64,000 bases of DNA from an uncultured Bacteroides sp. (lineage in GTDB: Bacteria > Bacteroidota > Bacteroidia > Bacteroidales > Bacteroidaceae). The position numbers were made by a program, and so were the translations under genes. Under the pieces are notes generated by a model. It saw nothing but the letters and a program-made list of their open reading frames with translations. It had not been told where the DNA came from and did not search any database. Position 1 is the stretch's first letter. The number at the start of each line of letters is the position of its first letter. The stretch spans positions 1 to 64,000 of the forward strand of contig UQVZ01000004.1 of NCBI GenBank assembly GCA_900544675.1, given 5' to 3'. Positions 15,378 through 24,642 of the stretch are shown here, one piece after another.

Positions 15378-18203
15378 ATGTCTATACAAAGTGAAGCGGC
15401 ATTGGAAGCCGGACTTATCGCCACGCTCCAGCAAATGGACTATGAATATGTCCAGATTGCCGAGGAAGAGAATCTTCAAGCCAATTTCAAACGGAAGTTG
15501 GAGATACACAACCATAAGCGGTTGGCAGAGCATGGCCGTACCGAATTTACGGATGAGGAATTTGACAAGATACTTATCTACCTTGAAGGAGGTACGCGCT
15601 TTGAAAAGGCGAAGAAGCTCCGTGACCTCTATCCGCTTGACACAGCTGACGGCAAACGCATCTGGGTGGAATTTCTCAACCGCCAACAATGGTGTCAGAA
15701 CGAGTTTCAGGTTTCCAACCAGATTACGGTGGAAGGCAGAAAGAAATGCCGCTATGACGTGACTATTCTTATAAACGGTCTGCCATTGGTGCAGATTGAG
15801 TTGAAACGCCGTGGAGCGGAATTGAGGGTTGCGTATGACCAGATACAGCGTTACCAAAAGACATCCTATCACGGACTGTTTGACTATATCCAACTGTTCG
15901 TTATCTCCAATGGCGTAAACACGCGCTATTTCGCTAACAATCCGAACAGCGGTTACAAGTTCACGTTCAACTGGACGGATGCGGCCAATGTACCGTTCAA
16001 CGAACTGGATAAGTTTGCCGTATTTTTCTTTGAGAAATGCACTCTTGGCAAAATCATCGGCAAATACATAGTGTTGCATGAGGGCGACAAATGCCTGATG
16101 GTGCTTCGCCCATATCAGTATTATGCTGTTGAGAAGATATTGGATAAGGTGAAAAACTCCAACGACAACGGCTATATATGGCATACCACTGGAGCCGGAA
16201 AGACCTTGACCTCATTTAAGGCAGCACAACTTGTTTCCGAACTGGACGATGTGGATAAGGTTATGTTTGTGGTTGACCGCCATGACCTCGATACACAGAC
16301 CCAATCGGAATATGATGCCTTTGAGCCGGGTGCAGTGGATGGTACAGACAATACGGACGAACTTGTAAAGCGATTGCACAGCAATTCCAAGATAATCATC
16401 ACCACCATTCAGAAACTCAATGCAGCCGTCAGCAAGACATGGTACAGCAACAAGATAGAAACCATACGCCACTCCCGTATCGTAATGATATTTGACGAGT
16501 GCCACAGAAGCCATTTCGGGGAAAGTCACAAACGTATAATGAAGTTCTTTGACAATGCCCAAGTGTTTGGTTTCACGGGTACGCCTATCTTCAATGATAA
16601 TGCAGTGAACGGACATACGACCAAGGAAATATTTGGCGAGTGTCTGCACCGCTATCTTATCAAAGATGCCATTGCCGATGAAAATGTATTGGGCTTCCTT
16701 GTGGAGTATTATCACGGCAATGAGAATGTTGAAAACGGCAATGCCAACCGCATGGAGGAAATTGCCAAGTTCATCCTTAATAATTTCAATAAGTCAACTT
16801 TTGACGGTGAGTTTGATGCCTTGTTTGCCGTGCAGTCCGTACCCATGCTTATCCGCTATTACAAGATATTCAAGGCGTTGAAACCGAAAATCCGTATCGG
16901 TGCAGTGTTCACATACGCGGCCAACAGCAGCCAAGATGATGAACAGACCGGAATGGGTACAGGGCAGTATGTAAGCGAGAGCGTGGGAGATGCCGATGAA
17001 TTGCAGGCCATCATGGATGACTACAATGAAATGTACGGCACAGCATTCACGACAGAGAATTTCCGGGCTTACTATGATGACATAAACCTGCGCATGAAAA
17101 AAAAGAAAGAGGGCATGAAGCCGCTTGACCTTTGCCTTGTCGTGGGTATGTTCCTTACAGGCTTTGACAGCAAGAAACTCAATACGCTTTATGTGGATAA
17201 GAACTTGGAGTATCACGGATTGTTGCAAGCGTTCAGCCGCACGAACCGTGTGCTGAACGAGAAAAAGCGTTTTGGAAAGATTGTCTGTTTCCGTGACCTG
17301 AAAAACAATGTAGATACGGCTATCAAACTGTTCAGCAATTCCAACAATCCCGAAGAGATTGTGCGTCCACCGTTTGAGGAGGTCAAAAAGGAATACAAGC
17401 AGTTGGCAACGGATTTCCTACAAAAGTACCCTGAACCAAACAGCATTGACCTTTTGCAAAACGAAAAAGATAAGACGGACTTTGTATTGGCTTTCCGTGA
17501 CATCATCCGCAAGCACGCCGAAATTCAGATATATGATGATTACAGCGAAGATGCGGACGACCTCGGCATGACCGAACAACAGTTCATGGATTTCCGAAGC
17601 AAGTATCTTGACATTCACGACACGTTTGTTTCATCCGACACGCTATCAACTTCACCCAACAAGGACGATGAACAACCAAGTGACGGACGGTTGGAAGATG
17701 TGGACTTCTGCCTTGAACTTCTGCATAGCGACATTATCAATGTTGCTTATATCCTTGAACTGATTGCAGACCTTGACCCGTACAGCAATGATTATGCGGA
17801 ACGGCGACAGAATATCATTGACACCATGATTAAGGATGCCGAGATGCGCAATAAGGCAAAACTCATAGACGGTTTCATTCAAAAGAACGTAGATGAGGAC
17901 AAGGAGAACTTCATGGCGCAACGGAAGAAAGCGGATGGCACAAGCGAACTGGAAGAACGCTTGAACCGATACATTTCCGCTGAACGAGAAAAAGCCGTGA
18001 ACTCGTTGGCACAGGATGAAGGCCTTGCCACAGATGTGCTTGACCATTACCTGAAGGAATACGATTATCTGCAAAAAGAGCAGCCAGAGATTATACAGAA
18101 AGCTCTCAAGGAAAAGCATCTTGGACTGATTAAGACCCGTAAAGCTCTGACACGGATAATGGATAGGTTGCGTAATATAATAAGGACTTTTAATTGGGAT
18201 TAA
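15378..18203 (+). CDS. hsdR: Type I restriction enzyme, HsdR subunit
   Basis: 941 residues. The N-terminal nuclease domain has the PD-(D/E)xK residues D127 and E141-x-K143 (VQIELKRRG). The motor has Walker A TTGAGKT (about 270-277), the DEAD-like box DECHRSHFGE and motif III GFTGTP. A long C-terminal helical region binds the methylase core. HsdR translocates DNA after recognition of unmethylated sites and cuts at a distance. It needs HsdM and HsdS, which follow after two inserted genes. The protein appears complete. Confidence 0.93.
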   Translation: MSIQSEAALEAGLIATLQQMDYEYVQIAEEENLQANFKRKLEIHNHKRLAEHGRTEFTDEEFDKILIYLEGGTRFEKAKKLRDLYPLDTADGKRIWVEFLNRQQWCQNEFQVSNQITVEGRKKCRYDVTILINGLPLVQIELKRRGAELRVAYDQIQRYQKTSYHGLFDYIQLFVISNGVNTRYFANNPNSGYKFTFNWTDAANVPFNELDKFAVFFFEKCTLGKIIGKYIVLHEGDKCLMVLRPYQYYAVEKILDKVKNSNDNGYIWHTTGAGKTLTSFKAAQLVSELDDVDKVMFVVDRHDLDTQTQSEYDAFEPGAVDGTDNTDELVKRLHSNSKIIITTIQKLNAAVSKTWYSNKIETIRHSRIVMIFDECHRSHFGESHKRIMKFFDNAQVFGFTGTPIFNDNAVNGHTTKEIFGECLHRYLIKDAIADENVLGFLVEYYHGNENVENGNANRMEEIAKFILNNFNKSTFDGEFDALFAVQSVPMLIRYYKIFKALKPKIRIGAVFTYAANSSQDDEQTGMGTGQYVSESVGDADELQAIMDDYNEMYGTAFTTENFRAYYDDINLRMKKKKEGMKPLDLCLVVGMFLTGFDSKKLNTLYVDKNLEYHGLLQAFSRTNRVLNEKKRFGKIVCFRDLKNNVDTAIKLFSNSNNPEEIVRPPFEEVKKEYKQLATDFLQKYPEPNSIDLLQNEKDKTDFVLAFRDIIRKHAEIQIYDDYSEDADDLGMTEQQFMDFRSKYLDIHDTFVSSDTLSTSPNKDDEQPSDGRLEDVDFCLELLHSDIINVAYILELIADLDPYSNDYAERRQNIIDTMIKDAEMRNKAKLIDGFIQKNVDEDKENFMAQRKKADGTSELEERLNRYISAEREKAVNSLAQDEGLATDVLDHYLKEYDYLQKEQPEIIQKALKEKHLGLIKTRKALTRIMDRLRNIIRTFNWD

Positions 18204-18207
18204 GAAT

Positions 18208-19104
18208 ATGTTGGATAGTAAGACAAATAAGGTTTTCTTTTCTGCACAACTGACTCAAACATACAGAAAATGCAAGAAGCCAATCATAGATGCATTAAAA
18301 AAGAATGGTATTGAGATAGGTTCGGACATAAGACAAACAAAAGATATTTGGGCAAGAGATTATATGCCTATTCAGGTTGGTGACAATAAATTTATGCGCT
18401 ACAGATATAATCCGGACTATCTCGTGAAAGTTCAAGGTATGAGTGAGTTTATTACAGACAAACCAGAATGCAATTTTCTTAGAGATAAAGATGTCATAGA
18501 TTGTGATGTCATTTTAGATGGAGGTAACGTGGTTGTTTGTGGCAATAAGATAATTTTGACAGAAAAGGTTTTCAAGGAAAATGGAGATTTAACCAAGTAT
18601 GAAATCACCAAACGAATAGAGTCCGCTTCTGAAAAGCAGGTTGTATGGATACCATGCGACCCGAATGAAATTAAAGAATGTGAGAAAAGGAATGAACTTC
18701 CTTTATGCCATGCAGATGGTATATTGCACGCAATAGATAATGAAACTATATTGCTTTCTAATTACATTGATTACGATTTGGAATATAGGTCAAAGCTATT
18801 GGAACGTTTGTCTCCGTATTTCAAAATTAAGGAATTTCATTTTGGTGAAATAAGTACAGAAAAATCATGGATATACATTAACTATCTACAAGTCGGAAGT
18901 GTTGTACTTATGCCAACTGTAAATGAAGAAGCCGATGACATTGCTGTTAAGCAGTTGAAAGAGTTTCTTCAGGTTGATTCTGTAATCAAGATTGATTCAC
19001 GAGAACTTACATTTGATGCGAAAGATGAAAATGTCGGTGGCTCGTTGCATTGTATATCTTGGAATGTCTTTGATTCATCTATACAAAAAACAATCAATGG
19101 ATAA
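18208..19104 (+). CDS. Agmatine-deiminase-family (guanidino-modifying) enzyme embedded in the RM operon
   Basis: 298 residues, with all family motifs present: WARD (48-51), DGGN (104-107), HADG (168-171) and the active-site cysteine C282 in GGSLHC. Family members hydrolyse guanidino groups (agmatine to N-carbamoylputrescine, or peptidyl-arginine to citrulline). It starts 5 bases after hsdR and overlaps the next gene by 8 bases, so it is a true operon member. Codon use is much richer in A+T than hsdR and hsdM, a sign of separate origin. It is about 60-70 residues shorter than typical agmatine deiminases. A polyamine function next to hsdR is unexpected; a role in defence, for instance depletion of agmatine or arginine modification of a target protein, is speculation. 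Confidence 0.85.
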   Translation: MLDSKTNKVFFSAQLTQTYRKCKKPIIDALKKNGIEIGSDIRQTKDIWARDYMPIQVGDNKFMRYRYNPDYLVKVQGMSEFITDKPECNFLRDKDVIDCDVILDGGNVVVCGNKIILTEKVFKENGDLTKYEITKRIESASEKQVVWIPCDPNEIKECEKRNELPLCHADGILHAIDNETILLSNYIDYDLEYRSKLLERLSPYFKIKEFHFGEISTEKSWIYINYLQVGSVVLMPTVNEEADDIAVKQLKEFLQVDSVIKIDSRELTFDAKDENVGGSLHCISWNVFDSSIQKTING

Positions 19105-19651
19105 GACATTTTTAATTAGGTGGTATGGCTCTTTCAACGGCGATAAAGCTATGGATGAATTAAGAGATTGGGAAGATTGCCATCAAGACTTCACGTGTAA
19201 TTTGTATCTTATTAAGGGATATAAGAAATATGCGAAAACTACAAACCATTTCTATATTGGCAAAACGATACAAGGGGTTTCCAAACGGTTTTCAAACAAA
19301 GGGCATCATATAAATGAATTGCCTCGAATTTCGGAAATATGGGTAGGACGTTTTGCAAATTTAGAACCTGATGACAATGATATTTTATTAGCGGAAAGAA
19401 TGTTAATCTGCTATGTCAGCAATGAAGTTGGCAATCAGAATATGCTAAATAAAATATGTATAAATTATGCTCCAGCGCAGAATGTTTATATTATGTCCGA
19501 GTGGTATAACTATAAAACATTGAAACAGCGTGAACGCATAAATAAAGATTCAATAGCTAAGGTTATTCCAGATGTCCTTGCCTATCGTGTCACTGAAAAT
19601 AGGCAGTCTTTGTTATACATATCAGAGAAACTAAAAAAATATTGGTACTAA
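19097..19651 (+). CDS. GIY-YIG nuclease-like protein embedded in the RM operon
   Basis: 184 residues starting at MDKTFLIRWYG. The GIY-YIG signature is recognisable in a divergent form: a strand NLYLIKG (35-41), then FYIGKT (52-57), a conserved arginine in VSKRFS (R64) and a glutamate in LLAERML (E90). Such nucleases cut DNA with one metal ion. The start overlaps the end of the deiminase gene and the stop lies 2 bases before hsdM, so the deiminase and nuclease genes form a two-gene insert between hsdR and hsdM. Strong A+T richness matches the deiminase gene. A longer frame beginning at 18992 is a shadow of that gene. It could act with the deiminase or be a homing-type nuclease. Confidence 0.7.
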   Translation: MDKTFLIRWYGSFNGDKAMDELRDWEDCHQDFTCNLYLIKGYKKYAKTTNHFYIGKTIQGVSKRFSNKGHHINELPRISEIWVGRFANLEPDDNDILLAERMLICYVSNEVGNQNMLNKICINYAPAQNVYIMSEWYNYKTLKQRERINKDSIAKVIPDVLAYRVTENRQSLLYISEKLKKYWY

Positions 19652-19653
19652 AT

Positions 19654-21204
19654 ATGAGCGAAGAATTACAACAAAAACTCCGCGACCAACTTTGGGAAGT
19701 CGCCAACAAGTTGCGCGGTAATATGTCAGCCAGTGATTTCATGTATTTCACATTAGGCTTCATTTTCTACAAATACCTATCTGAAAAGATAGAAGCATAC
19801 GCAAACAACGCCTTGGTGGATGACGGCGTATCGTTCAAAGACTTATGGGATATGGAGGATGAAGATGCCGTTGAACTACAAGAGGAACTGAAAAAGCAAT
19901 GCTTAGAGGGTGTCGGCTATTTCATCGAACCGACTTACCTTTTCTCTTCGGTTATAGACCGAATAAAGAAGAAAGAGAACATATTGCCCATCCTTGAACG
20001 CTCGTTGAAGCGGATTGAGGACAGCACATTGGGGCATGACAGTGAGGAAGATTTCGGTGGTCTGTTCTCTGATATAGACCTTGCTTCACCTAAGTTGGGC
20101 AAGACGGCAGATGACAAGAATACGCTCGTCAGCAATGTACTGTTGGCGTTGGACGATATAAAGTTTGGCGTGGAAGCATCGGAAGAAATAGATATTCTTG
20201 GCGATGCCTATGAGTATATGATTGGCCAGTTCGCTGCTGGAGCCGGAAAGAAAGCCGGGGAGTTCTATACTCCGCAAGAGGTCAGTCAGATATTGGCAGA
20301 AATCGTGTCTATCGGTCATGCGCGGCTTCGTAATGTGTACGACCCGACTTGCGGTAGCGGCTCGTTGCTTCTTCGTGCGGCAAAGGTCGGCCATGCGGTA
20401 GATATTTACGGACAAGAGAAGAATCCGACCACTTACAACCTTGCCCGAATGAATATGTTGCTGCACGGCATCAAGTTCAGCAACTTCAAGATAGAGAACG
20501 GCGATACATTAGAATGGGATGCCTTTGGCGATACGCAGTTTGACGCAGTGGTGGCAAATCCTCCTTTCTCCGCAGAATGGAGTGCCGCAGACAAGTTCAA
20601 TAACGATGACCGTTTTAGCAAGGTCGGACGGCTCGCGCCGAAGAAAACAGCCGACTACGCCTTTATCCTCCACATGATTTACCACTTGAATGAGGGTGGC
20701 ACGATGGCTTGCGTAGCTCCGCATGGGGTGCTGTTCCGTGGAAATGCAGAGGGGGTAATCCGCCGTTTCCTCATTGAGAAGAAGAACTACATAGATGCTA
20801 TCATTGGTTTGCCTGCCAATATCTTCTATGGTACGAGCATACCGACTTGCATCCTTGTGTTTAAGAAATGCCGCAAGGAAGATGACAACATCCTGTTCAT
20901 TGATGCCAGCAAGGAGTTTGAGAAAGTCAAGACACAAAATAAACTCCGTCCGCAACACATACAGAAGATTGTGGAAACCTACCGTGACCGCAAGGAGATA
21001 GAAAAGTACAGCCATCTTGCCACGCTGCAAGAAGTGGCAGACAACGACTATAACCTGAACATTCCTCGTTACGTTGATACGTTTGAGGAAGAAGAACCGA
21101 TTGACATCAAGGCGGTAATGGCGGAAATCAAGGAATTGGAGGCCAAACGTGCCGAGTTGGATAAGGAGATTGACGTGTATCTGAAAGAGTTGGGAATTGT
21201 ATAA
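19654..21204 (+). CDS. hsdM: Type I DNA methyltransferase, HsdM subunit
   Basis: 516 residues. The start is ATG at 19654 (MSEELQQKLR); a TTG-started frame from 19642 adds four residues without support. The helical N-terminal domain (1-170) precedes a Rossmann methylase with AdoMet motif I DPTCGSGS (230-237) and the catalytic NPPF (302-305) for adenine N6 methylation. The last 40 residues form a coiled coil that contacts HsdS. Two HsdM and one HsdS form the methylase; adding HsdR gives the restriction complex. Confidence 0.93.
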   Translation: MSEELQQKLRDQLWEVANKLRGNMSASDFMYFTLGFIFYKYLSEKIEAYANNALVDDGVSFKDLWDMEDEDAVELQEELKKQCLEGVGYFIEPTYLFSSVIDRIKKKENILPILERSLKRIEDSTLGHDSEEDFGGLFSDIDLASPKLGKTADDKNTLVSNVLLALDDIKFGVEASEEIDILGDAYEYMIGQFAAGAGKKAGEFYTPQEVSQILAEIVSIGHARLRNVYDPTCGSGSLLLRAAKVGHAVDIYGQEKNPTTYNLARMNMLLHGIKFSNFKIENGDTLEWDAFGDTQFDAVVANPPFSAEWSAADKFNNDDRFSKVGRLAPKKTADYAFILHMIYHLNEGGTMACVAPHGVLFRGNAEGVIRRFLIEKKNYIDAIIGLPANIFYGTSIPTCILVFKKCRKEDDNILFIDASKEFEKVKTQNKLRPQHIQKIVETYRDRKEIEKYSHLATLQEVADNDYNLNIPRYVDTFEEEEPIDIKAVMAEIKELEAKRAELDKEIDVYLKELGIV

Positions 21205-21256
21205 TTCTGAATGTGAAATTTGAAGTCGCAGTTTGCGACATCAAGATTTATAATTT

Positions 21257-22195
21257 ATGGCAAAAGAAAGGGAAAAGATAGAGGACAAGGCAAGCGAACC
21301 GGTCGCAAATTGCGACCAGTTACCAGAGGTTATTGACATAAAGCCGATGATTCGGGTAATCAGAGGCCAACAAGTCATAATTGACAGGGATTTGGCTCTG
21401 TTATACGGTGTGGAAACCAGAGTGTTGAACCAAGCTGTAAAACGAAACAGTGAGCGATTCCCAGATGACTTCATGTTTCAACTCAGCAAAGAGGACGTTG
21501 AAATCTTGAAATCACAAAATGTGACTTCAAGTTGGGGCGGCGACAGAAGATTGCCTTACGCATTTACAGAACAAGGTATCGCCATGCTTAGCTCTGTCTT
21601 GAAATCACAAACTGCCGTAGATGTGAATATCCGCATTATGCGAGCCTTTGTATCTATGCGCCGTTTCATTGCCACTAATGCTCAACTGTTCCAGCGGCTT
21701 GAAACGATAGAATATCATCAACTGGAAATGAAACAGCATCAAGAGGTAACGGACAAGCGTATTGACGAGGTTTTCAAGCGACTTGACGCAAACATTCCAC
21801 CCATACAAGGCATATTCTATGATGGACAAGTGTTTGACGCTTACCGTTTCGTGTCTGATTTGATGCGAAAGGCCAAACGTTCAATCGTGCTTATTGATAA
21901 CTATGTGGATGACACCGTGCTTACCTTGCTTGACAAGAGGGAGAACGGAGTGACGGCAACCATCTACACACAACGTATCAGTAACCAGTTCCAGTTGGAT
22001 GTTGACCGCCATAACGCCCAATATCCGCTCATAGAGATAAAGCTATTTAATAAAGCGCATGACCGCTTCTTGCTTGTGGACGATGAGGTTTACCACATAG
22101 GAGCATCCATCAAAGATTTGGGTAAAAAGTGGTTTGGCTTTACCCTAATGCGTGACATCACGGCAACCGAACTTATCAACAAAATTAAAGAGTAA
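21257..22195 (+). CDS. ORF6N-domain protein with a phospholipase-D-like C-terminal domain
   Basis: 312 residues. Residues about 28-115 match the ORF6N/KilA-N-like DNA-binding domain (RDLALLYGVETRVLNQA and AFTEQGIAML). A helical linker (125-175) leads to a C-terminal PLD-like domain with H258 in KAHDRFLLVDDEVYHIGAS, an HxR/K-type half-motif. Proteins of this kind are often found beside Bacteroidales type I RM genes. The stop overlaps the first hsdS start (TAATG), so it is expressed with hsdM and hsdS. It may regulate the locus or act as a nuclease-type accessory; no function is proven. Confidence 0.75.
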   Translation: MAKEREKIEDKASEPVANCDQLPEVIDIKPMIRVIRGQQVIIDRDLALLYGVETRVLNQAVKRNSERFPDDFMFQLSKEDVEILKSQNVTSSWGGDRRLPYAFTEQGIAMLSSVLKSQTAVDVNIRIMRAFVSMRRFIATNAQLFQRLETIEYHQLEMKQHQEVTDKRIDEVFKRLDANIPPIQGIFYDGQVFDAYRFVSDLMRKAKRSIVLIDNYVDDTVLTLLDKRENGVTATIYTQRISNQFQLDVDRHNAQYPLIEIKLFNKAHDRFLLVDDEVYHIGASIKDLGKKWFGFTLMRDITATELINKIKE

Positions 22196-23418
22196 TGACT
22201 ATGGCAGACAATAAAGATAAGAAAGTCCTTAATGTTCCGGCTTTGCGATTTCCGGAGTTTACGGATGAATGGAAAGAAGTACTTTTTGCAAGTAATCTTG
22301 AAAGATTGGAGAATGGAGCGACCTATAACACAAATGATAAAGATGGCGTTCCGATGTCCCGTATAGAAACAATATCAACAGGACGTATAGACTATACAAA
22401 AGTTGGTCATTGTTCTACTCCTCAAAAAATAGAACATTATATAATGCGATATGGTGACATTCTTTTTAGCCATATCAATAGCCTAAAGCATATAGGAAAG
22501 ACCGCATATTATAGTGCAGAAGAACCTTTATATCATGGGATGAATTTGTTATTATTTCGTTGTAAGAACAATGTCGATTCTAAATTTTTCTTTTTCCTCA
22601 TAAATAATACCCATTTCATACGTAAATGTCAAATTTTAGCAAAACAAGCCGTAAATCAAGCAAGTATTAGTACCTCCGATTTGAAGAAGATAAAAGTATA
22701 TATCCCCGATATAAATGAACAATCAAAAATACAGAAATTCCTTTCTCTGATTGAAAAACGTATTGAGCTGCAAAACAAAATCATTGAGAAATACGAATCC
22801 TTAATTCAGGCGATTATTTATAAGGCAAAGATGGATGGGATAAGCAAGGGTACGTGGCGAAGAATAGACCTATGTAAGGTTTTGCAAGAGCGGAATGAGA
22901 AGAATGTTGATGGAAGAACCATTTGTTCTGTGTCTGTCAGCCAAGGGGTTGTAAATCAAATTGAATATCTTGGACGTTCTTTTGCAGCGAAACAGACAAG
23001 TCACTATAATATTGTCAAATACGGAGATATTGTTTATACGAAAAGTCCGACTGGTGATTTCCCGTATGGTATAATAAAGCGTAGCGATATTCGAGAAGAT
23101 GTAGCTGTTTCACCTTTGTATGGAGTTTATATTCCTGCAAGTGATATTGTAGGCGTAATTTTGCATTTCTATTTTATGCAACCAAGTAATGCTTTCAACT
23201 ATCTTCATCCGCTCATACAAAAAGGTGCAAAGAACACTATAAACATAACCAATGGAAGATTTTTGGAAAATTCCGTTCCTCTTCCTATTTCAAAAAGTGA
23301 GGCCAACACTATAGCTGGAATCTTGAAAACTATCCAAGCAAAGATTGAGATAGAGAAAAATTTGTTACAATCATACACCAAAGAGAAAGAGTATCTGTTA
23401 CGTCAGATGTTCATATAA
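22195..23418 (+). CDS. hsdS: Type I specificity subunit HsdS, expressed copy of the shufflon
   Basis: 407 residues with the two-domain HsdS plan: TRD1 (about 20-175), a conserved coiled coil (about 176-215, LIEKRIELQNKIIEKYE), TRD2 (about 220-375) and a C-terminal coiled coil ending LLRQMFI. Each TRD reads one half of a split recognition sequence. It directly follows the ORF6N gene and is the only hsdS downstream of the operon promoter with an authentic ATG start (22195, or 22201). Inverted repeats at its 5' end, its centre and its 3' end let it exchange parts with the silent copies downstream. Confidence 0.92.
   Translation: MTMADNKDKKVLNVPALRFPEFTDEWKEVLFASNLERLENGATYNTNDKDGVPMSRIETISTGRIDYTKVGHCSTPQKIEHYIMRYGDILFSHINSLKHIGKTAYYSAEEPLYHGMNLLLFRCKNNVDSKFFFFLINNTHFIRKCQILAKQAVNQASISTSDLKKIKVYIPDINEQSKIQKFLSLIEKRIELQNKIIEKYESLIQAIIYKAKMDGISKGTWRRIDLCKVLQERNEKNVDGRTICSVSVSQGVVNQIEYLGRSFAAKQTSHYNIVKYGDIVYTKSPTGDFPYGIIKRSDIREDVAVSPLYGVYIPASDIVGVILHFYFMQPSNAFNYLHPLIQKGAKNTINITNGRFLENSVPLPISKSEANTIAGILKTIQAKIEIEKNLLQSYTKEKEYLLRQMFI
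22232..22261. repeat. Shufflon inverted repeat A, left copy
   Basis: A 30-bp sequence at the 5' end of the expressed hsdS, coding NVPALRFPEF. Its inverted copy with one mismatch is at 25827-25856 in the 5' end of the silent full-length hsdS. Recombination inverts the whole cassette and swaps the complete genes. Confidence 0.8.
22774..22814. repeat. Shufflon inverted repeats B and D, central copies in hsdS
   Basis: Two sites lie side by side in the central coiled coil. Repeat B, AACAAAATCATTGAG (22774-22788), has an inverted copy at 25300-25314 in the silent full hsdS. Repeat D, 18 bp at 22797-22814, containing TTAATTCAGGCGAT, has a perfect inverted copy at 24024-24041, at the start of a half-hsdS. 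Crossing over at either site swaps TRD2 only. Confidence 0.8.
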
Positions 23419-23437
23419 ACAACTGGCGTAACAGATA
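23392..23437. repeat. Shufflon convergent 3'-end inverted repeat
   Basis: The 3' ends of the expressed hsdS and of half-cassette A meet tail to tail and form one long imperfect palindrome: TATCTGTTACG on one side and CGTAACAGATA on the other, with both stops in the centre. The reading frames overlap by 8 bases. It could also stop transcription of both genes. Confidence 0.7.
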
Positions 23438-24013
23438 ACACTTTTGATTACAAAGCAATCTCATTATCAGTTTTTCAACAATTAGTTTGTCGGAATAGAT
23501 TTTGAGGATTGAGTATATTTTGTGTTGCTTTTCTATCACTGGAAAAGAAAACTTTTTCTTCATAAAGTCACTTTTCTGCAAATTAAAGCGTGTGCTGCCC
23601 TGTGCCAATGGATACACGGCTTTTCTAAATGATTGTGATGAAACATAATAAGCCAAAAATGGAGGATATATCTTGGATTCATCGGTTATATGAATACCAA
23701 AGCAGAAACTATTCAGATACAAAGGATAAGTTTCTCCCAAATACACTGCACCCATTCCAACTTCTTCCGGCGTTTCAGAAGATAACGTAAGAAGAATATC
23801 GCCATAACGAACAACAGACTGTTGTTCTGTTTCATTGATTTTTACAAGCCCCACATCTGTTAAATCAATGATTTGATTCTGATAGACATTCATGTATGTT
23901 ATGAACGGATAACCTTCACCAAAATCATCTGCGCTTTTTCCTGATAACCCTGAATATGATTGCCCAAAGTCACTAAAAGATAATGTGACTTGCTGCGTTT
24001 CTTGTTCAATCAA
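23411..24013 (-). pseudogene. Silent half-hsdS cassette A (TRD2 plus C-terminal coiled coil)
   Basis: A 200-codon open frame covering one TRD and the C-terminal coiled coil (ending LLRQLFI), equivalent to the second half of an HsdS. It has no N-terminal half and no promoter. Homology to the central region of the expressed hsdS continues upstream of the first ATG through repeat D (24024-24041), which shows that this is a storage cassette and not a decayed gene. After inversion at repeat D it would replace TRD2 of the expressed gene in frame. Confidence 0.8.
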
Positions 24014-24023
24014 GGTATCGCAT

Positions 24024-24082
24024 ATCGCCTGAATTAAGGATGATAATACGGCAATGTCAGCCCTTGCAGATAAACTCTATTC
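24024..24082. repeat. Shufflon inverted repeats D and E at the cassette junction
   Basis: Repeat D right copy is 24024-24041 (partner 22797-22814, 18 of 18 identical). Repeat E left copy is 24056-24082 (partner 25258-25282, one mismatch and a 2-base gap; shared ends GTCAGCC and AACTCTATTC). They separate the two half cassettes. Confidence 0.75.
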
Positions 24083-24638
24083 ATCTACGAAAGGCGAAAC
24101 TTATTCTTTTCGACAGCTCTTTGATGTGGTTAATGAGAGGAACAAGAAACTTACATACTCCAATGTTTTATCAGCCAGTCAAGAATTGGGGATGATTGAA
24201 CGGAGCGATATAAACATAGACATTAAATTTGAGCAAGATAGCATCAGTAAATATAAGATTGTCCGCAGAGGTGATTATGTAGTTCATCTTCGCTCATTTC
24301 AAGGTGGTTTTGCTTTTTCAGATAGAACTGGAATATGCAGTCCTGCATATACAATCCTGCGCCCCCATGATATGGTAGTATATGGTTATCTTTCCTATTT
24401 TTTTACGTCAAAACCATTTATAAAGTCACTCAAACTTGTTACATACGGTATTCGTGACGGACGTTCAATCAATGTAGAAGAATGGTTGGATATGACGGTA
24501 ACACTTCCAACAAAACGTGAACAGTCACACATTCTTGCAATCATAAATGCAATAGATAACAAATTGCACAATGAAAATCAGATACATAATTATATGTTTC
24601 GACAAAGGACATACTTGCTGAAAACGATGTTTATATAA
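24054..24638 (+). pseudogene. Silent half-hsdS cassette B (TRD2 plus C-terminal coiled coil)
   Basis: A 194-codon frame holding one TRD and a C-terminal coiled coil ending LLKTMFI. Its first bases, GTCAGCCCTTGCAGA (24056-24070), match the centre of the silent full-length hsdS in inverted orientation (25268-25282), so its natural exchange partner is that gene. It stands back to back with cassette A, 40 bases apart. No promoter is seen. The 3' end overlaps the end of the opposing hsdS in the perfect 16-bp palindrome at 24627-24642. Confidence 0.8.
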
Positions 24639-24642
24639 ACAT
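24627..24642. repeat. Perfect 16-bp palindrome at converging hsdS ends
   Basis: ATGTTTATATAAACAT joins the 3' ends of half-cassette B (plus strand) and the silent hsdS (minus strand). Both end in the residues MFI followed by a stop within the palindrome. It is part of the conserved 3' repeat shared by all four hsdS units. Confidence 0.75.
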
